NCBI GenBank assembly: GCA_028023455.1
Contig: JAQFVV010012574.1
Location: forward strand, 2,444,959 to 2,508,958
Reading direction: 5' to 3'
Length of the DNA: 64,000 bases
Source: Epiperipatus broadwayi
Taxonomy: Eukaryota; Onychophora; Udeonychophora; Euonychophora; Peripatidae
Below the pieces are notes generated by a model. That model worked only from the letters and a program-made list of their open reading frames with translations, was not told where the DNA came from and searched no databases. The position numbers and the translations under genes were made by a program. Below, in pieces: positions 1 to 13,659 of the stretch. Each line of letters starts with the position of its first letter. Position 1 is the stretch's first letter.

Positions 1-1660
1 ACATCTAGACCTTAGGATCAGCAACATCATGTTTGATGGATCCATGAAAATGCTGATAAGAGGCTATGAAAGTATAAAAAGCCAAAATAATTGAATTCAT
101 TGGTTTTTGTTGTCTTAAATCTGACTATTAATCTACGTATGAACTGTAGGAGTCTGCAATAGATTTAATTCCCTGTTATATACCAGCTGAGGCAACCTCC
201 AAACTAATGAGTACTGAATGGCAGCAAACAATGGACCGGTTTTCCCAGAAATATTAAATGGACTTCGATTGGATGAGGGTGACGCATCATGGACAAAACA
301 GGCTTCAGACCTCTCAAGGAAAGTATGAACTCTTTTATCTAATAGGAACTTTTACAAACTTGCAATTAGTTAAAACCTCATTAATATGTATGAACTCTTA
401 TCTGTTTTAAAGATTTCTAAATCAATTATGTTTGCTAATCATTTCCTTTTTTGTTTTTTATTTATTTTTTTATTTATTAACTAAATTATTAAAATGTGTT
501 AAATTTAAGTTGGGTGTAGATGGATGCATAGATTCATTAACATTTATGTTAGTTATTCTTTAAGATTTTTATATACATAAAATATACATGCCTATATATC
601 GGTAAATATGACAATTCATGGTGAGTGTCTAAACATATCTACCTGTATAACATAAGTTATTGTTGTCAATGCTACACCTTATGATGAGTGTCAATGGGTT
701 GTAAATTTCTCCTAAGCAATTTTCAATTAATGACATTTAGAGTCATTTATGTTTGTTTTAAGGGGGTTTGATTTCAGACTATTTGTTTCATAGTTAGGTC
801 AATGCCTGTGGAGGTATATATGGGTGTTTATATCAATGTAATGTGAAATGTGTTTAGCATACAGGACAAAGCACAATGGAATGCATGACCCAAAGGTGTA
901 GTCATTGCATTGCAATGGACGCAGACATATTTCCTGCAACATTGACCCCGTTATCTCTATAAGTCAGAAAATAGACCTCTCTCTCCCATAATAGCATTTC
1001 TCTTAAATATTTTATATATGTGATTCCTTCGCCAGACAGATGCACATTCCTGTATTAGATGAAGATCATGTCTCTTAAATATTATACTGCAGATGCACAT
1101 TCCTCTCAGTATGGCTTTATGCTAGCATCTTTATATTGCATTGGTTGCATCTGTATATCAGGAAGCGAGTGTTGGTTTGGCTAAAAAAATTTAGCCTGAG
1201 GTTGAATGATTGTTTTTGAAAAGTTTTTAACTGAATAATCAACGTAGGCTATCTATACTCATTATTCTACAATAAAAATATTATATAAAATGTCCATCTG
1301 TGCGGACCAATCTGAAATACCAATTTAAATTTAAAATTAATAGTAAAATCTAAATTTATTCCTCAAATTTATATATGTGTGACAATAAATGTTTTTGTGT
1401 GTTAATTACTGGCAATGGCTTATTTTATTTTTAATATTAAAAATATATTTTAAGAATTTAAATCCTTTTCTTTATTAAAATGTTTTAGAATTTATTATAA
1501 ATTTCTGCTTTTCCTTGAGCTAATGGTGTGGGCTAAAATAAAATTGGATCTTAACAATAAGTATCTGCTTACAATATAAATTTTCTAGGTTCCAATAGTC
1601 TAGTGGTGCCCTGTATGGCAGATATGGTAAGGTTCAAATCTTCCCTGACCATTATAATTG
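1..1660 (+). repeat. 1.7 kb dispersed repeat, copy 1 (cut by window start)
   Basis: This stretch is repeated, with scattered substitutions and small indels, at 2,548-4,340. Both copies share the opening acatctagaccttaggatc, a central segment with gcatgacccaaaggtgtag, and a closing tRNA-like segment. No reading frame is conserved between the copies, so it looks non-coding. Relative to copy 2 it lacks about 20 bases near position 150, which removes one arm of a small hairpin. Its true 5' end may lie before the window. Confidence 0.85.
1590..1657 (+). repeat. tRNA-like segment at end of repeat copy 1
   Basis: The segment has a box A-like tagtctagtggtg and a box B-like ggttcaaatct about 35 bases apart, as in an RNA polymerase III internal promoter. 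The same arrangement recurs at the end of copy 2 (4,268-4,335). It is more likely a tRNA-derived SINE part than a working tRNA gene, because the stems are imperfect and it travels with the repeat. Confidence 0.5.
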
Positions 1661-2547
1661 ACTTCGCAATGTGGCACGATACATTATAACCATGAGTACT
1701 CTGAATTTTAAAAGATTTATACCAGTAACATTTTTTCTGAAATGAATATATTTTTTTTTGTGTGTTAGCGTAAAGTTATAGTTTGAATATCTTATAAAAG
1801 TACTCCCAGTAAGAAAAATTGTGCATATATGAATAACCGCGAGGAATAAAACATAATAATTAATATAAATAATAATTTTTTTAAAAAAAAGTCTAATTAA
1901 AATCTGTTTAACTTGCCTAAATAATAATGAAATGCAAGGAAAAGGGAACTCTTGTGGGAGGAGGCGTAATCTCAGCTGGCGTAGAAAGGAAATAATAGTC
2001 AACATTTTTATTTTATTTGTGTAATTACTAACCAAACATGTCTTTTTAAATTTTTAGTATATCAATTTGTGTAACTAACACCAAATAAATATATTTTTTT
2101 AATGTTTTTATTTTTTGAGGAAGTTCACTGATATGTAATGGTATACATATGCCATTACATTATTTTAAAATTAATACTTAAAGGGAAAAAAGATCACAAA
2201 TAAAAAGTGTTTTATTAAAAACTAAAAGAAAATTAAGAGTTGTGTTTAACATATATAGATCACACAGATGGAAAACTTTAAAACTATTTTTTTTAAAAAA
2301 AAAGTATTTAAAAGTACTTTTTTTGTAAAAAAAAAAAAAAAAAAGTAAAGATCTAAAGATAAAGATTAATATTTTTGAAAATAGAAGTAAATGTTAATCT
2401 CTATCATGTTTAATCTTAGTAAATGGAAATGATTTTTTTAAAGCAAACTAGCCCTTGGGGCACTTAAATAATAAAGGTCAGATAAGAGAATGAAATTAAA
2501 GATTGACCAATGGAAGCACCAAGCCACAGCACAGACCAGAAAGAAAA
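1661..2547. other. AT-rich spacer between repeat copies
   Basis: It holds several A and T homopolymer runs, including a long A run near 2,327-2,344. The 127-codon open frame on the - strand here is low-complexity and lysine/isoleucine/leucine rich, as expected by chance in AT-rich DNA. I see no gene. Confidence 0.6.
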
Positions 2548-4340
2548 ACATCTAGACCTTAGGATCAGCGACATCATGTTTGATGGATGCATGAAAATGC
2601 TGACAAGAGGTTATGAAAATATAAAAAGCCAAAATAAATGAATTCATTGGTTTTTGTTGTTGTCTTAAATCTGACTATTAATTTACATATGAACTGTAGC
2701 TGGGTTGCAGACTCCACGATGTAGGAGTCTGCAATAGATTTAATTTCCTGTTATATACCAGCTGAGGCAGCCTCCAAACTAATGAGTACTGAATGGCAGC
2801 AAACAACAGACCAGTCTTCCCAGAAATATTAAATGGACTTCGGTTGGATGAGTATGATGCATCATGGACAAAGCAGACTTCAGACCTCTCAAGGAAAGTA
2901 TGAACTCTTCTCTAATAGGAACTTTTACAAACTTGCAATTAGTTAAAACCTCATTAATAAGTATGAACTCTTATCTGACTTAAAGATTTCTAAATCAATT
3001 ATGTTTGCTAATCATTTCCAGTTTTAGTTTTTTATTTATTTTTGTATTTATTAACTAAATTATTAAAATGTATTAAATTTAAGTTGGGTGTAGATGGCTG
3101 CATAGATTTGTTAACATTTGTTAGTTATTCCTTAAGATTTTTATATATGTAAAATGTATATGCCTGTACATGCACAATCATGTGATATATATATATCGGT
3201 AAATATGACACCTCATGGTGAGCGTCTAAACGTATTTACCCATATAGCTTGTAAGTTATTGTTGTCAATGCAGCACCTTATGATGAGTGTCAATGGGTTT
3301 ACTTTATTGTAAATTTCTCCTAAGCAATTTTTAATTAATAACCTTTAGAATAGTTTATGTTAGATTTAAGGGGGTTTGATTTCAGACTATTTGTTTCATA
3401 GTTAAGTCAATGCCTGTGGAGGGATATATGGGTGTTTATATCAATGTAATGTGAAGCGTGTTTGGCATATAGGGCAAAGCCCAATTAAATGCATGACCCA
3501 AAGGTGTAGTCATTGCGTTGCAATGGATGCAGATGTATTTCCTGTGACATTGACCTCATTAGCTCTATGGATAGGGACTATAAGTTGGAAAATAGACCAC
3601 TTCCCCATATGTAGCATTTCTCTTAAATATTTATATGCGTGATTCCTTTGCCAGATAGACTCACATTCCTGTCCTGGACGAGGATCATGTCTCTTAAATA
3701 ATATCATGCTGCAGATGCACATTTCTGTCAGTGTGGTTTTTATGCTAGCATCTTCATATTGCATTGGTTGTGTCTGTATATCATGAAGCGAGTGTTGGTT
3801 TGGCTATATCATGAAACGAGTGTTGGTTTGGCTATGAACTTTTAGCCTGAGGTTGAATGATTGTTTTTGAAAAGTTTTTAACTGAGTAATCTATGTAACC
3901 TATCTATACTCAACATTCTACAATAAAAATATTATATAAAATGTCCATCTGTGCGGAACAATCTGAATGCGGACCAATCTGAAATAATAATTTAAAATTA
4001 AAATTAATAGTAAAATCTAAATCTATTCCTCAAATTTATATGTGTGTGACAATAAATGTTTTTGTGTGTTAATTACTGGCAGTGGCTTGTTTTATTTTAT
4101 TTTTAATATTAAAAATATATTTTAAAAAAATCCTTTTTTTTTTATTAAAATGTTTAAGAATTTATTATAAATCTCTGCTTCTCCTTGAGCTAGTGGCATG
4201 GGCTAATGGTCAGTAATAAAATAAAATTGGATCTTAACAATAAATATCTGCCTACAATATACATTTTCTAGGTTCCAATAGCCTAGTGGCGACCTGTACA
4301 GCAGATACGGTAAGACTCGAATCTTCCTCGATCGTTATAC
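2548..4340 (+). repeat. 1.7 kb dispersed repeat, copy 2
   Basis: This is a direct, diverged second copy of the sequence starting at position 1. It has two private features: an 11-bp-arm hairpin at about 2,705-2,734 (ttgcagactcc and ggagtctgcaa), and a ~33-bp tandem duplication around 3,778-3,834 containing gcgagtgttggtttggct twice. The tRNA-like end lies at 4,268-4,335. The small open frames inside (3,451-3,764) are on both strands of the repeat and are not conserved in copy 1. Confidence 0.85.
4268..4335 (+). repeat. tRNA-like segment at end of repeat copy 2
   Basis: The box A-like tagcctagtggcg and box B-like gactcgaatct keep the spacing seen in the copy at 1,590. The box B has decayed at its first bases. 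It is read as a tRNA-derived SINE portion. Confidence 0.5.
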
Positions 4341-6580
4341 TATTGAAAAATTTATTTACAAGTTTTACTTTTTTAAAAAAAAAAAGCATGATCATTTATA
4401 GTGCTTAGAGAAAGAAATATGGCTGCTGAATATTGCAAAATTTGGGATTTTAATGGAGTTTTTTTTTTTGTATATTTACACTTTGTTTACATTATTTTTT
4501 GGATATTATATAATTAAAATTATTTAGTTAGATACAGCATAATTTGTAGCTTACTTAATTGTTAAATTGGAAATCTGAAGCTATAAAAAGAAAAAGCAGA
4601 AAAAGCTAAATTGATGAAAATAACTGTTGAGAAAGCTATATATAAAAAAGGAGAGAAATGGACAAACTACTATCAGCAAAATTTACAAGAAGTGATACTC
4701 AACTATGTAACTGAAACAAATGATTAAAAAGTAAAAAATCCATGGTAAAATGAGATATTGTAATATGTACACAGTTTATTTAAAATTGAAAATATTGAAT
4801 AATTATTTTTTGGTGTTTTTTTTTTTTTGTTGTTGTTGAAAATATGTTTTACTAGCATAAATTTGTATAGAGATGTCCTCATTTTCAAATGAAAAAGGGA
4901 GGATGATTCAGTTAAAATTATTTTTTTCTTTATAATGAAATATTTTTTTTAGAGTTTCGTTATTGTAATGGAATAGTTTATTTACATTAAATATTAATTA
5001 ATTAAGAAGAATTAGAAGAAAGTAATTATATGTGTTATATGAAATCATGTATATTGTATGAAATTAAATGTATTAACTTTGAAGTTTTTATTGTTTTTTT
5101 CTTATTAGTTAACTTTATTAAATTAATGTTTAAAAATAATAATAATTTCTGAAATTATTTTTTGACATCTTTATTCTTCTACCTATCTGTTCTGTGATTT
5201 ACTAGTATATGTGATTGATTTTATTGTAGAGTTATGCTTTAAGAGATTTGCAGATTATTCCAATGAAATTGTTTAGTACTAGAATAGATTAAGCTTGGGT
5301 ATTATATATTTACTTTATATTCACTGTCTCTTGGGTATTTGCAATCTCAAAGCTAATCAGATTTAATGCTATTTGCAATATATATATATATATGTGTGTG
5401 TGTGTATAAGTAGGTGGATGGGTGTGTGTGTGTGTGTGTGTGTGTGTACATAGATATCAAAATGATTTTCTGTAGAAGTATTTGGATGACACTAAGGCCA
5501 TAAATATTATTCTTAAATTCCACACATTTAATTTTTACTTATTTTAGAATAGTCATTAATTTATTGATGGCTAGTACACTTATGGTACCTGTTGGAACAG
5601 AGCATTGATACAATAACCTCAGCTTTTTTTTTGGTTATTTTAGAACTTAAGTATGTGCATGCAAATGAAATATTAATTGCTTTTATTATAATATTATGTC
5701 CTAATATTTAGTATTGACTAGATGAGGATTAATTTCAGATTTTATATGTCTTTTAAATCCAGTTATAAAGGTTGACTTTCAGTGATATTACTACTTATGC
5801 CATATTATTACTTATAATTTCTTATAATGACTTCAGTTGCTGAATTTTTTGTTCATTTTTTAATGATTAGTCAAACCAGTGATGCTTTTGATGATGATAT
5901 GTGTCACTTTCCATTAATCCCTTGTTAAATATCATTACAATATTTAGCTAGTGTCTTCAATATATGTATACTTATTTGAATTCTCTAGTAATGAAATAGA
6001 AAATTGTTTGAATAAATTATAATTTGAACCCATTTAATCACTGAAGACCCTTACTGATAATACAAGTGTGACAGTCATGTTAACTGACATCACTATCATT
6101 TCTCATAAATATTTGCTTTCCATACATAATGTGCAATGAAATAGAATTTACATATGAAGTCAAATATGAAACAAATAAGGTTTCATTTTTTTAAATGTGA
6201 TTAATTAATGTGACCCTATTCTATAATATACAAAAAATTCAATAAGATTGTTCTTTCCCCTTTTTTTTTTTTAAAAAAAAAAAACTTTTTTATTTTCATG
6301 AATTTTTTTATACATGAAAGATTATTTGGAAACATTTTTTAAAGGAGAAAAGTTTATTTTTATTCTATCATATCTTCCATGTTCTTGTATAATATTTAAA
6401 GTAATAATATATCTCTATTTTGACTTATACTGGAACTCTATCTTATTACTTGTCTTATACGAAAAAGACATGACATAGTTCTTGGCTGTCCTTTAATCAA
6501 TATTCAAAATATACAAAACAGTGACAAGTAATCATGTTTCATCCATTTAAAATCTATCACCAGTTTCAAGGTAGTAGGAA
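4341..6580. other. AT-rich intergenic or intronic DNA
   Basis: It contains many A/T runs and one TA/TG microsatellite (5,379-5,447). No convincing exon, RNA gene or transposon was seen. Confidence 0.6.
5379..5447. repeat. TA/TG microsatellite
   Basis: A (TA)n run passes into (TG)n, is interrupted by about 15 bases with taagtaggtgga, and continues as (TG)n. Confidence 0.95.
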
Positions 6581-6584
6581 TGTG

Positions 6585-6970
6585 TTTTCCTGAAGGTTTG
6601 TGATGATGGTGTTCTAGTTGTATTTTTATATTGGACTATTTTCATCATCTAATATGTGTGTTGAATGTCTTTAGAAAAATTTAATTTTTATTTAAATATT
6701 CCAAATACATTTGCTGTGACATTACTAACAGTTACTGCATATATTAACCTGTTTGCTGCAATATTATTAACAGTTGGTGCATATACTTACTTGTTTGCTA
6801 TAATATTAGTTTGCTATAATATTATTAACAATTGGTGCATATATTAACCTGTTTGTTGTGATATTCCTAACAGTTGAATGTATTTGAATATTTAAATAAA
6901 AAATAAATTCTTCTAAAGACATTTAACACACATTAGATGATGGAAATAGTCCATTATAAAAATACAATCA
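6585..6970. mobile_element. fold-back element, copy F1 (no tRNA core)
   Basis: The ends are inverted copies of each other. The left end carries tggactattttcatcatc and tgtgttgaatgtctttag. The right end carries their reverse complements before ataaaaatacaatc. The centre repeats a tgctgtgatattattaacag-like motif several times. The same ends occur at 14,082-14,750 and 30,717-31,295. An imperfect flanking repeat (tcaaggtag and tcaagatag) may be an old target-site duplication. The 60-codon open frame inside is just the tandem motif translated. Confidence 0.75.
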
Positions 6971-7476
6971 AGATAGGAATATTTATTTTATTCTTGGAAT
7001 AATATTGATATTATAATATTCCTTTTTGGTGTGTATATGTCTGTTTCATATTCTCTGAAATATATAAGAAGGTTTTAATATTTTTCAGATGCGTACATTG
7101 CATTTAGTTGTCATTTACATTTAAAAGTTTCCATATATCACAATAAATGTGAAAGTGTTTATTGATTAACCAAAACCATATTTTTAATTTTACATTCTAG
7201 ATGTTATTAATAGAATATTTTTTTAAAAAAACTTTTTAAAATTAAAAATACAAATAATAATTTACAAGTTTATAAAAATTATCAATAGAATAAAATTATT
7301 AATTTACATATTTGAGGAGGGGGGCTTAGTCTAGCAAGATATATATAAAGAACAAATTATTATTAGTTTTCTGTGAGATATTATACATAAATAACAATCA
7401 TGTTCTTTTTTTAAGTTGCTTGAAGTCCAAAATTTTTTTTCTTTCACCACAGTTTTGATGGAATCCATAAAGTTCC
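6971..7476. other. AT-rich spacer
   Basis: No gene or recognisable repeat was seen apart from A/T runs and a short G run near 7,318. Confidence 0.5.
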
Positions 7477-7491
7477 TTCAATTAATATTTT
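7477..7491. repeat. LINE target-site duplication, 3' side
   Basis: The 15-base ttcaattaatatttt is identical to 13,884-13,898 and directly abuts the LINE 3' end. Confidence 0.9.
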
Positions 7492-7640
7492 ACTTTCAAA
7501 AAATATATTTTATTCAATTATAGTGCAAGGTACATAATTGTGTATACAGGTAATAGTTAATAGTTACATCTGCTGTTAACAAGCATTGTCTGCAATGGGT
7601 TTACAGGAATACAGTTCAAATAGGATGGTTAGGAGGTAGG

Positions 7641-10600
7641 TCATACCATCCCTGTCATCACAGCAATAGGGGGAGAATCCGTCCTGACAAGGTCAGAGGC
7701 ATCGTCCATAGAATGAAACGGAATGTCTTGAAACTTAATTTTTAGTTGATCCCAGGTCTGAATCACCAACTTTTCTGGGCAAGTCCTCTTGTCAATCTCC
7801 CTAGCCTTCCGTATGAAATTTATAAAGAGGTCCTCGGGACTATGGTCAATCCCACTTTCAAACAATAGTTTGCAACGTATAGTCAAATCCCGAAGTTGAT
7901 AAATGAAGCCAGCCGAATTCTGGCAAAAAGCCCCTTTTCAAAGGCGAGAGGAATCATTACATAAGTCAGGTCAGGTGCAGACATTTTCCTCAGAATCATG
8001 CCTCGGAGACGAGACCATGAATCACAATGGAACAGAATGTAATCCATGGTCTCTTCCTGCTCCCCACACATTGGACATAAGGTATCGATGTTATAGCCTC
8101 TATGATGAAATAAAGAGGACCCTGTGGGAAGGGCCTTAAGGTTGACCTTGAGCAGGAAGTCTACATACTTGGGCTCAAGTCTGAAGAATTGTGTCCATTT
8201 GGCAAGTCTGGAGATAGAAATTGAGAGCAAGATGGGGGTACATATTTTCTCCTCAAACATTAGTCAGTATGTGTCCCAGTAAGTAAGTTTTGACTGGAAT
8301 AGGGAGCTGGAGGTCTTGATCCATGATAGGACATCCGTCACCTGCTGTTGGATCCAATGTCTCCTCAATCTGGGTGGGGGTCTATCGGTAGGTTCGACTC
8401 TTTCTATGGTAACTGGGCACTCAATGTCAGAATGAGAATTCAATAGCCTAACCAGAATATTGTATGTCCTTTGAATTTGGAAGACTTTAATGGCATGTAA
8501 GGCTAGTCCATTCAGGGGTTTAGGCTTCTGTAAAATGTTTAAGCTGATGACCGGGGCCCCCTTTCCCCAGCTTAGTTTCCTACAAAGTGTCTCGATCCTT
8601 TTAATGAAGTTGCTGGTGGGTGAAAAGCCGGCCAGGTAATGTGTGATTTTGGGAAATACTACCGAATTCAGCAGGGCGACCTTGCCCAAAAGGGAAAGGT
8701 AAATTTTTGATAGTGAGTTAACTGTTTTCTCGATTTTGGTGAATAGCCTTCTCTTCATGTCTCTCCTCATGACTGAGGGGGGGGGGAGCAAGATGGAATC
8801 CTAGGAAGCTCTGGGGGGCTGCTTTGAATCTGCCTTGGATTTGCTTCCCCGTCAGGATGGACCACATTGCTGATTTGCGTTTGTTGACCTCAAGACCAAA
8901 TATGTGAGCAAACTGGTCTAGGAGCTCTTCAAGTCTTGCAAGCTCCCTGCCAGAGGAGAGAAACACCACCACATCATTCATATAGGTAATGTGGCGTATG
9001 CACTCTCCAAGCACAGGAATGGCTATCCCTGGGAGAGCAGCCTCGATGCTTAGAAGCAAGGGGTTCACATAGGCTGTGAAGAGCAGGACGCTCAGTGGCG
9101 AGCCATGTGGGATGGAAACATGGCCTAAATCCTGGAGATAATCTGCCATCCATTGAGAGAAAAACCTCCCTATTTTGTAGGAGGTTCTCTATAATCTGAA
9201 GGTATGCCTTAGGCACTTTGAGCCTCTCCAGTATACCAAGCAATATGTCAATTCTGATGCAGTCAAAAGCTCAAGCAATATGTCAATTCTGATGCAGTCA
9301 AAAGCTCCAGCAAAGTCAAGCTAAACCACGACTGGCTGGGATTTTCTCCTGCGAACATGGCCAACAATGAGGTGAAATCGGCTGATAGCGTCAGCAGTCG
9401 AGCAACCTTTCTTTGCGAATTGATAAGGAGAAAGGTATTCTATGATATTATCTTGGATGTCTTCTTTTATAAGGCCCTCAATAACCTTTATCATAAGCGG
9501 CACCATGGAAATATGTCGAAGGTTCTCGAGAACCAGTGGACCCTCAGGGTTCTTGATGAGGGGAACCATAGTGATTGGACATATGTCCAAGGCTTCCCAA
9601 CTGTCATTAGCAAGGAAATTTATGATGTTTAGTATAATTGGTACCGTAAAGGTGCGCAGATGGAATAAAAGAAATTTTGGAATTCCATGTAGGCCAGGAT
9701 GGACCTTGTCCAGGAGGGACCTTAGTCTCTGTAGAATTCACCCTTCCGTAATCTTGTGGGGAGCAGTATCGACCGAAGCAAATTTTTTCCGGGCACTAGT
9801 TATCCCCAGTGGCTGAAATTTTAGGGAATAAAACTCCCTGATTCTGGCCAACATGGAAGATCCAGAGTAGCAGTTTCCTTGTACCTCAATCGATGTGGGG
9901 GCTCGGGATCTTTTGCCTGAGCCAAGGGCCCAGCAAAGGTACCCTCTGGTCCAGCAATGCTTATGTTGTAGCTATTGATGAGCCCTCTTAATTGCAAGGT
10001 ACTCAGCAAGGGAAGACTGCTGATTTATAGTTTGCCTTCAAGTGAATTATGTGCAGGATATTCTGCTCCTCTGGCAATCCCGTTCAGCTCAGCCAATAGT
10101 CGGATGGGACCCTTGATTTTAAGGGTGCATTGATTTATTAGATAGCCTAGCGTTTTAACAAAGGCCATCCATGCTTCCACAGGAGGAAGAGACATGATCT
10201 CTAGATCCGTGGAATGCAATATAGGCCTCAGAGACCAGTTGGGTCATAATATTCGATCTAGTCAGCATCCTCATAGTGCGGGGATAATTGATTGTTGGAA
10301 TTATGGTATTTTGATACCTGAGTCAGATTTCCATTGCCAAATGGTCAGAAAAGACATTGGGCCAGAGATGGGCTTCAATCGATCCCACCATCACAGGAGA
10401 AAAAAAACCAGGTCTATTAGGGAACGTGTATGCCTTGTATAAAATGAGAATGCCCCTTCAGGAAAAAGGCATGATAATGCCCTTTCAGGAAAAAGGCTTT
10501 CTCCACTTATCATGGACAGATTAAGGAATTTTGTGTACTTGTTACTGAAGGGAAGGTAGGATTGATTGAAATCACCTGTAATTAATGTGGGAAGCGGGCT

Positions 10601-10999
10601 TGTTCTGAGAGTTGCATTAATGGAGTGGGAGTGGATAACTTTGATTATGATGTCTGGGTTTTTGGGTAGGTATAGATTTATTAGATTGAAGGACCACCCA
10701 TGAAATTGGAAGATCGCTATCAGGCAGTGAGAGTCTATGTATAACATTTTGAATAGGGCTATTGGTGACTTTTTATTAATTATGAGAGCCACGCCTCCTG
10801 ATGCGGCAGAAGAAAATGAGAAGTGGAAGACGCCGAATTCTTCGATTAGTTGAATCACACGATGGTCTGTTCAGAGATGTAACTTTGTTTCTGACAAGCA
10901 CAGAATATCTGGGGCCTGTCTATGGAACCAATGTGACAAGGCCTATGCCCTATCCCATGAGTTCAGGCCCCTTACATTGACAGAGAGTGTCTTGAGCAT
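7641..10999 (-). pseudogene. LINE ORF2: AP endonuclease and reverse transcriptase, broken
   Basis: On the - strand from an ATG at 10,999 the reading gives MLKTLSVNVRGLN, then DILCLSETKL (endonuclease motif), GGVALIINKK, LITGDFNQ and SLIDLVF, all typical of LINE AP endonucleases (about 10,990-10,400). Reverse transcriptase pieces follow: KKGCSTADAI (9,400s), an interrupted GAF-like segment, HGSPLSVLLF (9,100s) and YMNDVV (about 9,000), which corresponds to the catalytic Y-x-DD box with the first Asp changed to Asn. A C-terminal zinc-binding motif CPMCGEQEET...FHC lies near 8,100-8,150. The frame ends at 7,641. There are stops, frameshifts and two local tandem duplications (about 9,240-9,305 and 10,446-10,500). 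The enzyme would copy the element RNA at a nicked target in the nucleus; this copy cannot. Overall length (~3.36 kb) is near normal for the class. Confidence 0.85.
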
Positions 11000-11105
11000 G
11001 GTTATTTGGTTGGTTGATCAAGTGGTTCCAGTGGATCAGCCAGACATGGGGACACAGGGGATGCCATTGGATTCTGTAAAGGATCGTCAGGCACCAGTAT
11101 AGTTT

Positions 11106-13659
11106 CTAACCATATTGAGGCATAGTCTGGACCAGGGCTGTCATCACAATCACTGTTGGTAGATGAGGAGGGAAAAACCCCTCAACCTGGAGGGCGAACT
11201 CATCGCATATTTCCGGGGTGAGAGAAATAGGTACCTCAGTCTCACTAATTGTTTTAGGGGGGTCTCCCAGTGGAGGCCCAGCCATCAGTGGGGAGAGTGC
11301 CGTACCTTTTTTTCTTGAGGGAAAGTTGAGTTGCGGGAAAGTTGAGTTGCTACCTGGATTACAAGGATCAAAAAGGCCCAGAAGGTCCTCTACCATTAGG
11401 GAATACGAATCCAATGATGACCAGTCAGGAGTGTTTAATAGTGTTTTTGGTTTTTTTCTCTTCCTTTTTTTTAAGACTGCTGTAATGAATCCTTCCTCTG
11501 GTGAGTTGGTCATCAGTAGTTGGGAATCTACCATTGATACATTTACAGGCAGGTTAGCAGATTGGCTCTCCATTGATTCTACAACCAAATTGCATGAAGA
11601 GCCCTCCCCAAAACCTACCACAGCATATATGGGGGTCAAGAGAATGGTGAGTCCTGTCAGATTGACAGTCAGGAAGCCCAGGGGGCTGATCCCCAGAAAG
11701 CCCCTGAGGGGTGGGGCCCAAGGTGTGATGGACTGGTGATGTACTATATTTAGAGTGACCTTGATGAGGTCCCTGACTAATAAGTCCACATTGTATGCAG
11801 CTTCGATCTCGGCAGTCCTTCATGAGGTGTCCCCTAACCCTGTAATGGAAGCACTGGGGAGAACACCCCGGAGGATTATGGAAAGTGGAACATCAATGAA
11901 CTCAATAAGCCCAGGTAAATTGAGTGGAGAAATCCCTTTATTCAATGCAATGCGAAAGTCTACTATATTAGAGAGTGACTCGGCTCCACCATACCGGATT
12001 GTCCGATATTTAAATGCTATGATGTTCCCAAAGGGGGCTAAGGTTCTCTGGAGATCGGCCTTGCTGAAGTTTATGCCACAATTCCTGATATAGCCATCAA
12101 TGGAGCTCGACCTATCCCGTCTATGGTTATCAGATATCGGCCAAATAGACTCTTATGGCAATTATGGAATGACTCCTTGGCCATAATGTTGTTGAACTGA
12201 ATCGCCACATACCTGTCATTAGGGTGAAACAATACCTTGTATACCGAGCCCCAGATGCCATGCATAGTGAATAATTCGAAAAGTGATTGAACAGGGAATT
12301 TAAATAGGTGGATGTTGTCATCTGTGACATCCAGAATCAGAGTCTTATCATCCTTATAAATGTTAAAAGATTTCTTAAGGAGAGATGGAATTAATTGATT
12401 AAACTTGTCATTGATCAGTGTGTGTTTAGATAGATCACACTTGTAGTTACTGGGGTTATTATAAGGCGGTATGTCTTCCCTTACTTCTTTGGGGGTTGTA
12501 TGCAAGTTTTGCCCTTTATTTGTAGAGCTTTGCCAAAGATTCCAGAAGATTCGCCAACTTGGGTGTTATCAACAGCAGGGAAGCCAGCAGATGTAGATCG
12601 AGGTCATGAGATACTTCGGGCAGCAATGTTGGCATAGGATTCTGGGGTGGGCCTTGGCAAGATTTCCTCTGTGTACTGACTGGGTCCTCCAAGGTTGGGT
12701 ATTTTCTATGGGGAAAGAGTTGGAAATTGATCAACACCATTATACTTCAATTGCTTGTCCTTATTTGATAAACTAGATGGAAGTGTATAGGTTGGACTCC
12801 TCAAGGAAGATCCAACTGATGTAGGGGTGTTAGATAATATGGGGAGGTTAGGTGGTTTGACATTATTTGAAAAAAGGTCAGGAAAATTTTTTGCGTTCGG
12901 TATTTATATTGGGGTCAGGGTGATATATGGCTGGAGATGGGGCCACCCCATTGAATGAGCCTTTTTTTGAAGCTGTGGCATGTGTATTGGCGTTTCTATT
13001 GACTTCATTGTGATTTTTGAGTGATTCCTGAGAATTTTTTTTTGATGGTGCCACCTCTGCATCAGTTTTTCCCTCATAACTTTCATTCCCAATCCCAGAA
13101 AAATCCGGTTCTTTTTTTGTTATGTAGGGTATGTCGGAATACATATTGTTCCCAAGAAAAACTGAGTTCGAATCCATAGGAAATTGTATTTTTTTCAACT
13201 GCAAAGTTTTGCCGCATTTCTCAACTTCCGGAATTGAGTGCGCACTTTGAAAAAGCAGATTTTCGGCGGATTTATTTATGTAACTTACCTTGGAAAGTGA
13301 TTTTGGTGAGCCTGGTATTGTTTTGCAGGGGAGGACGAGATCTTCCAAACAAGGGCAGTTTGGACCTCCAGGCCCACATGGAAGTTTATTATTCTTTGGA
13401 TCTACTTCCACATTACTTTTAGCCAGTTTTACTGAAGCTTCTGGCAAAGATGTACGTATAAATCTTTCTCTTTCAGGCACTACTGGCGCGTTTCGCATAT
13501 TGGCATTTTTAAATTGAGCTGTTTATTTGGTCTGACAGGATTTGGATAAGCCATGGGATGTTTTTCATTCAATTTTGAATCTTTTCGTTGGGATTTAGTG
13601 TTGACTGGATTTTTTCTCCCACTACTCTTACTAATAGGGTTTTTTACGATAGTCGCCAT
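11106..13659 (-). pseudogene. LINE ORF1: Gag-like RNA-binding protein, broken
   Basis: The likely start is the ATG at 13,659 (MATIVKNPISKS). A frameshift or stop near 13,490 moves the reading into a 206-codon frame (12,878-13,498) rich in Lys, Asn, Ser and Pro, and further breaks follow. A segment around 12,071-12,360 has an RRM-like pattern (LILDVTDD, then VAIQFNN). At about 11,790-11,855 there is a retroviral-type zinc knuckle, C-x2-Y-x4-H-x4-C, in which the second Cys has become Tyr, followed by a second knuckle-like CIQCG. Such ORF1 proteins coat element RNA. It lies upstream of ORF2 with a gap of about 100 bases. Assignment rests on the knuckle, the RRM-like pattern and position; the exact frame path is uncertain. 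Confidence 0.75.

Noticed and set aside
50-90. Hammerhead-like ctgataagagg...gaaag in repeat copy 1
   Set aside because: There is no stem II between the two strands, and the second copy near 2,605 changes the core further.
1652-2035. 127-codon open frame on the - strand
   Set aside because: Low-complexity composition, no motif, and it spans the end of a non-coding repeat.
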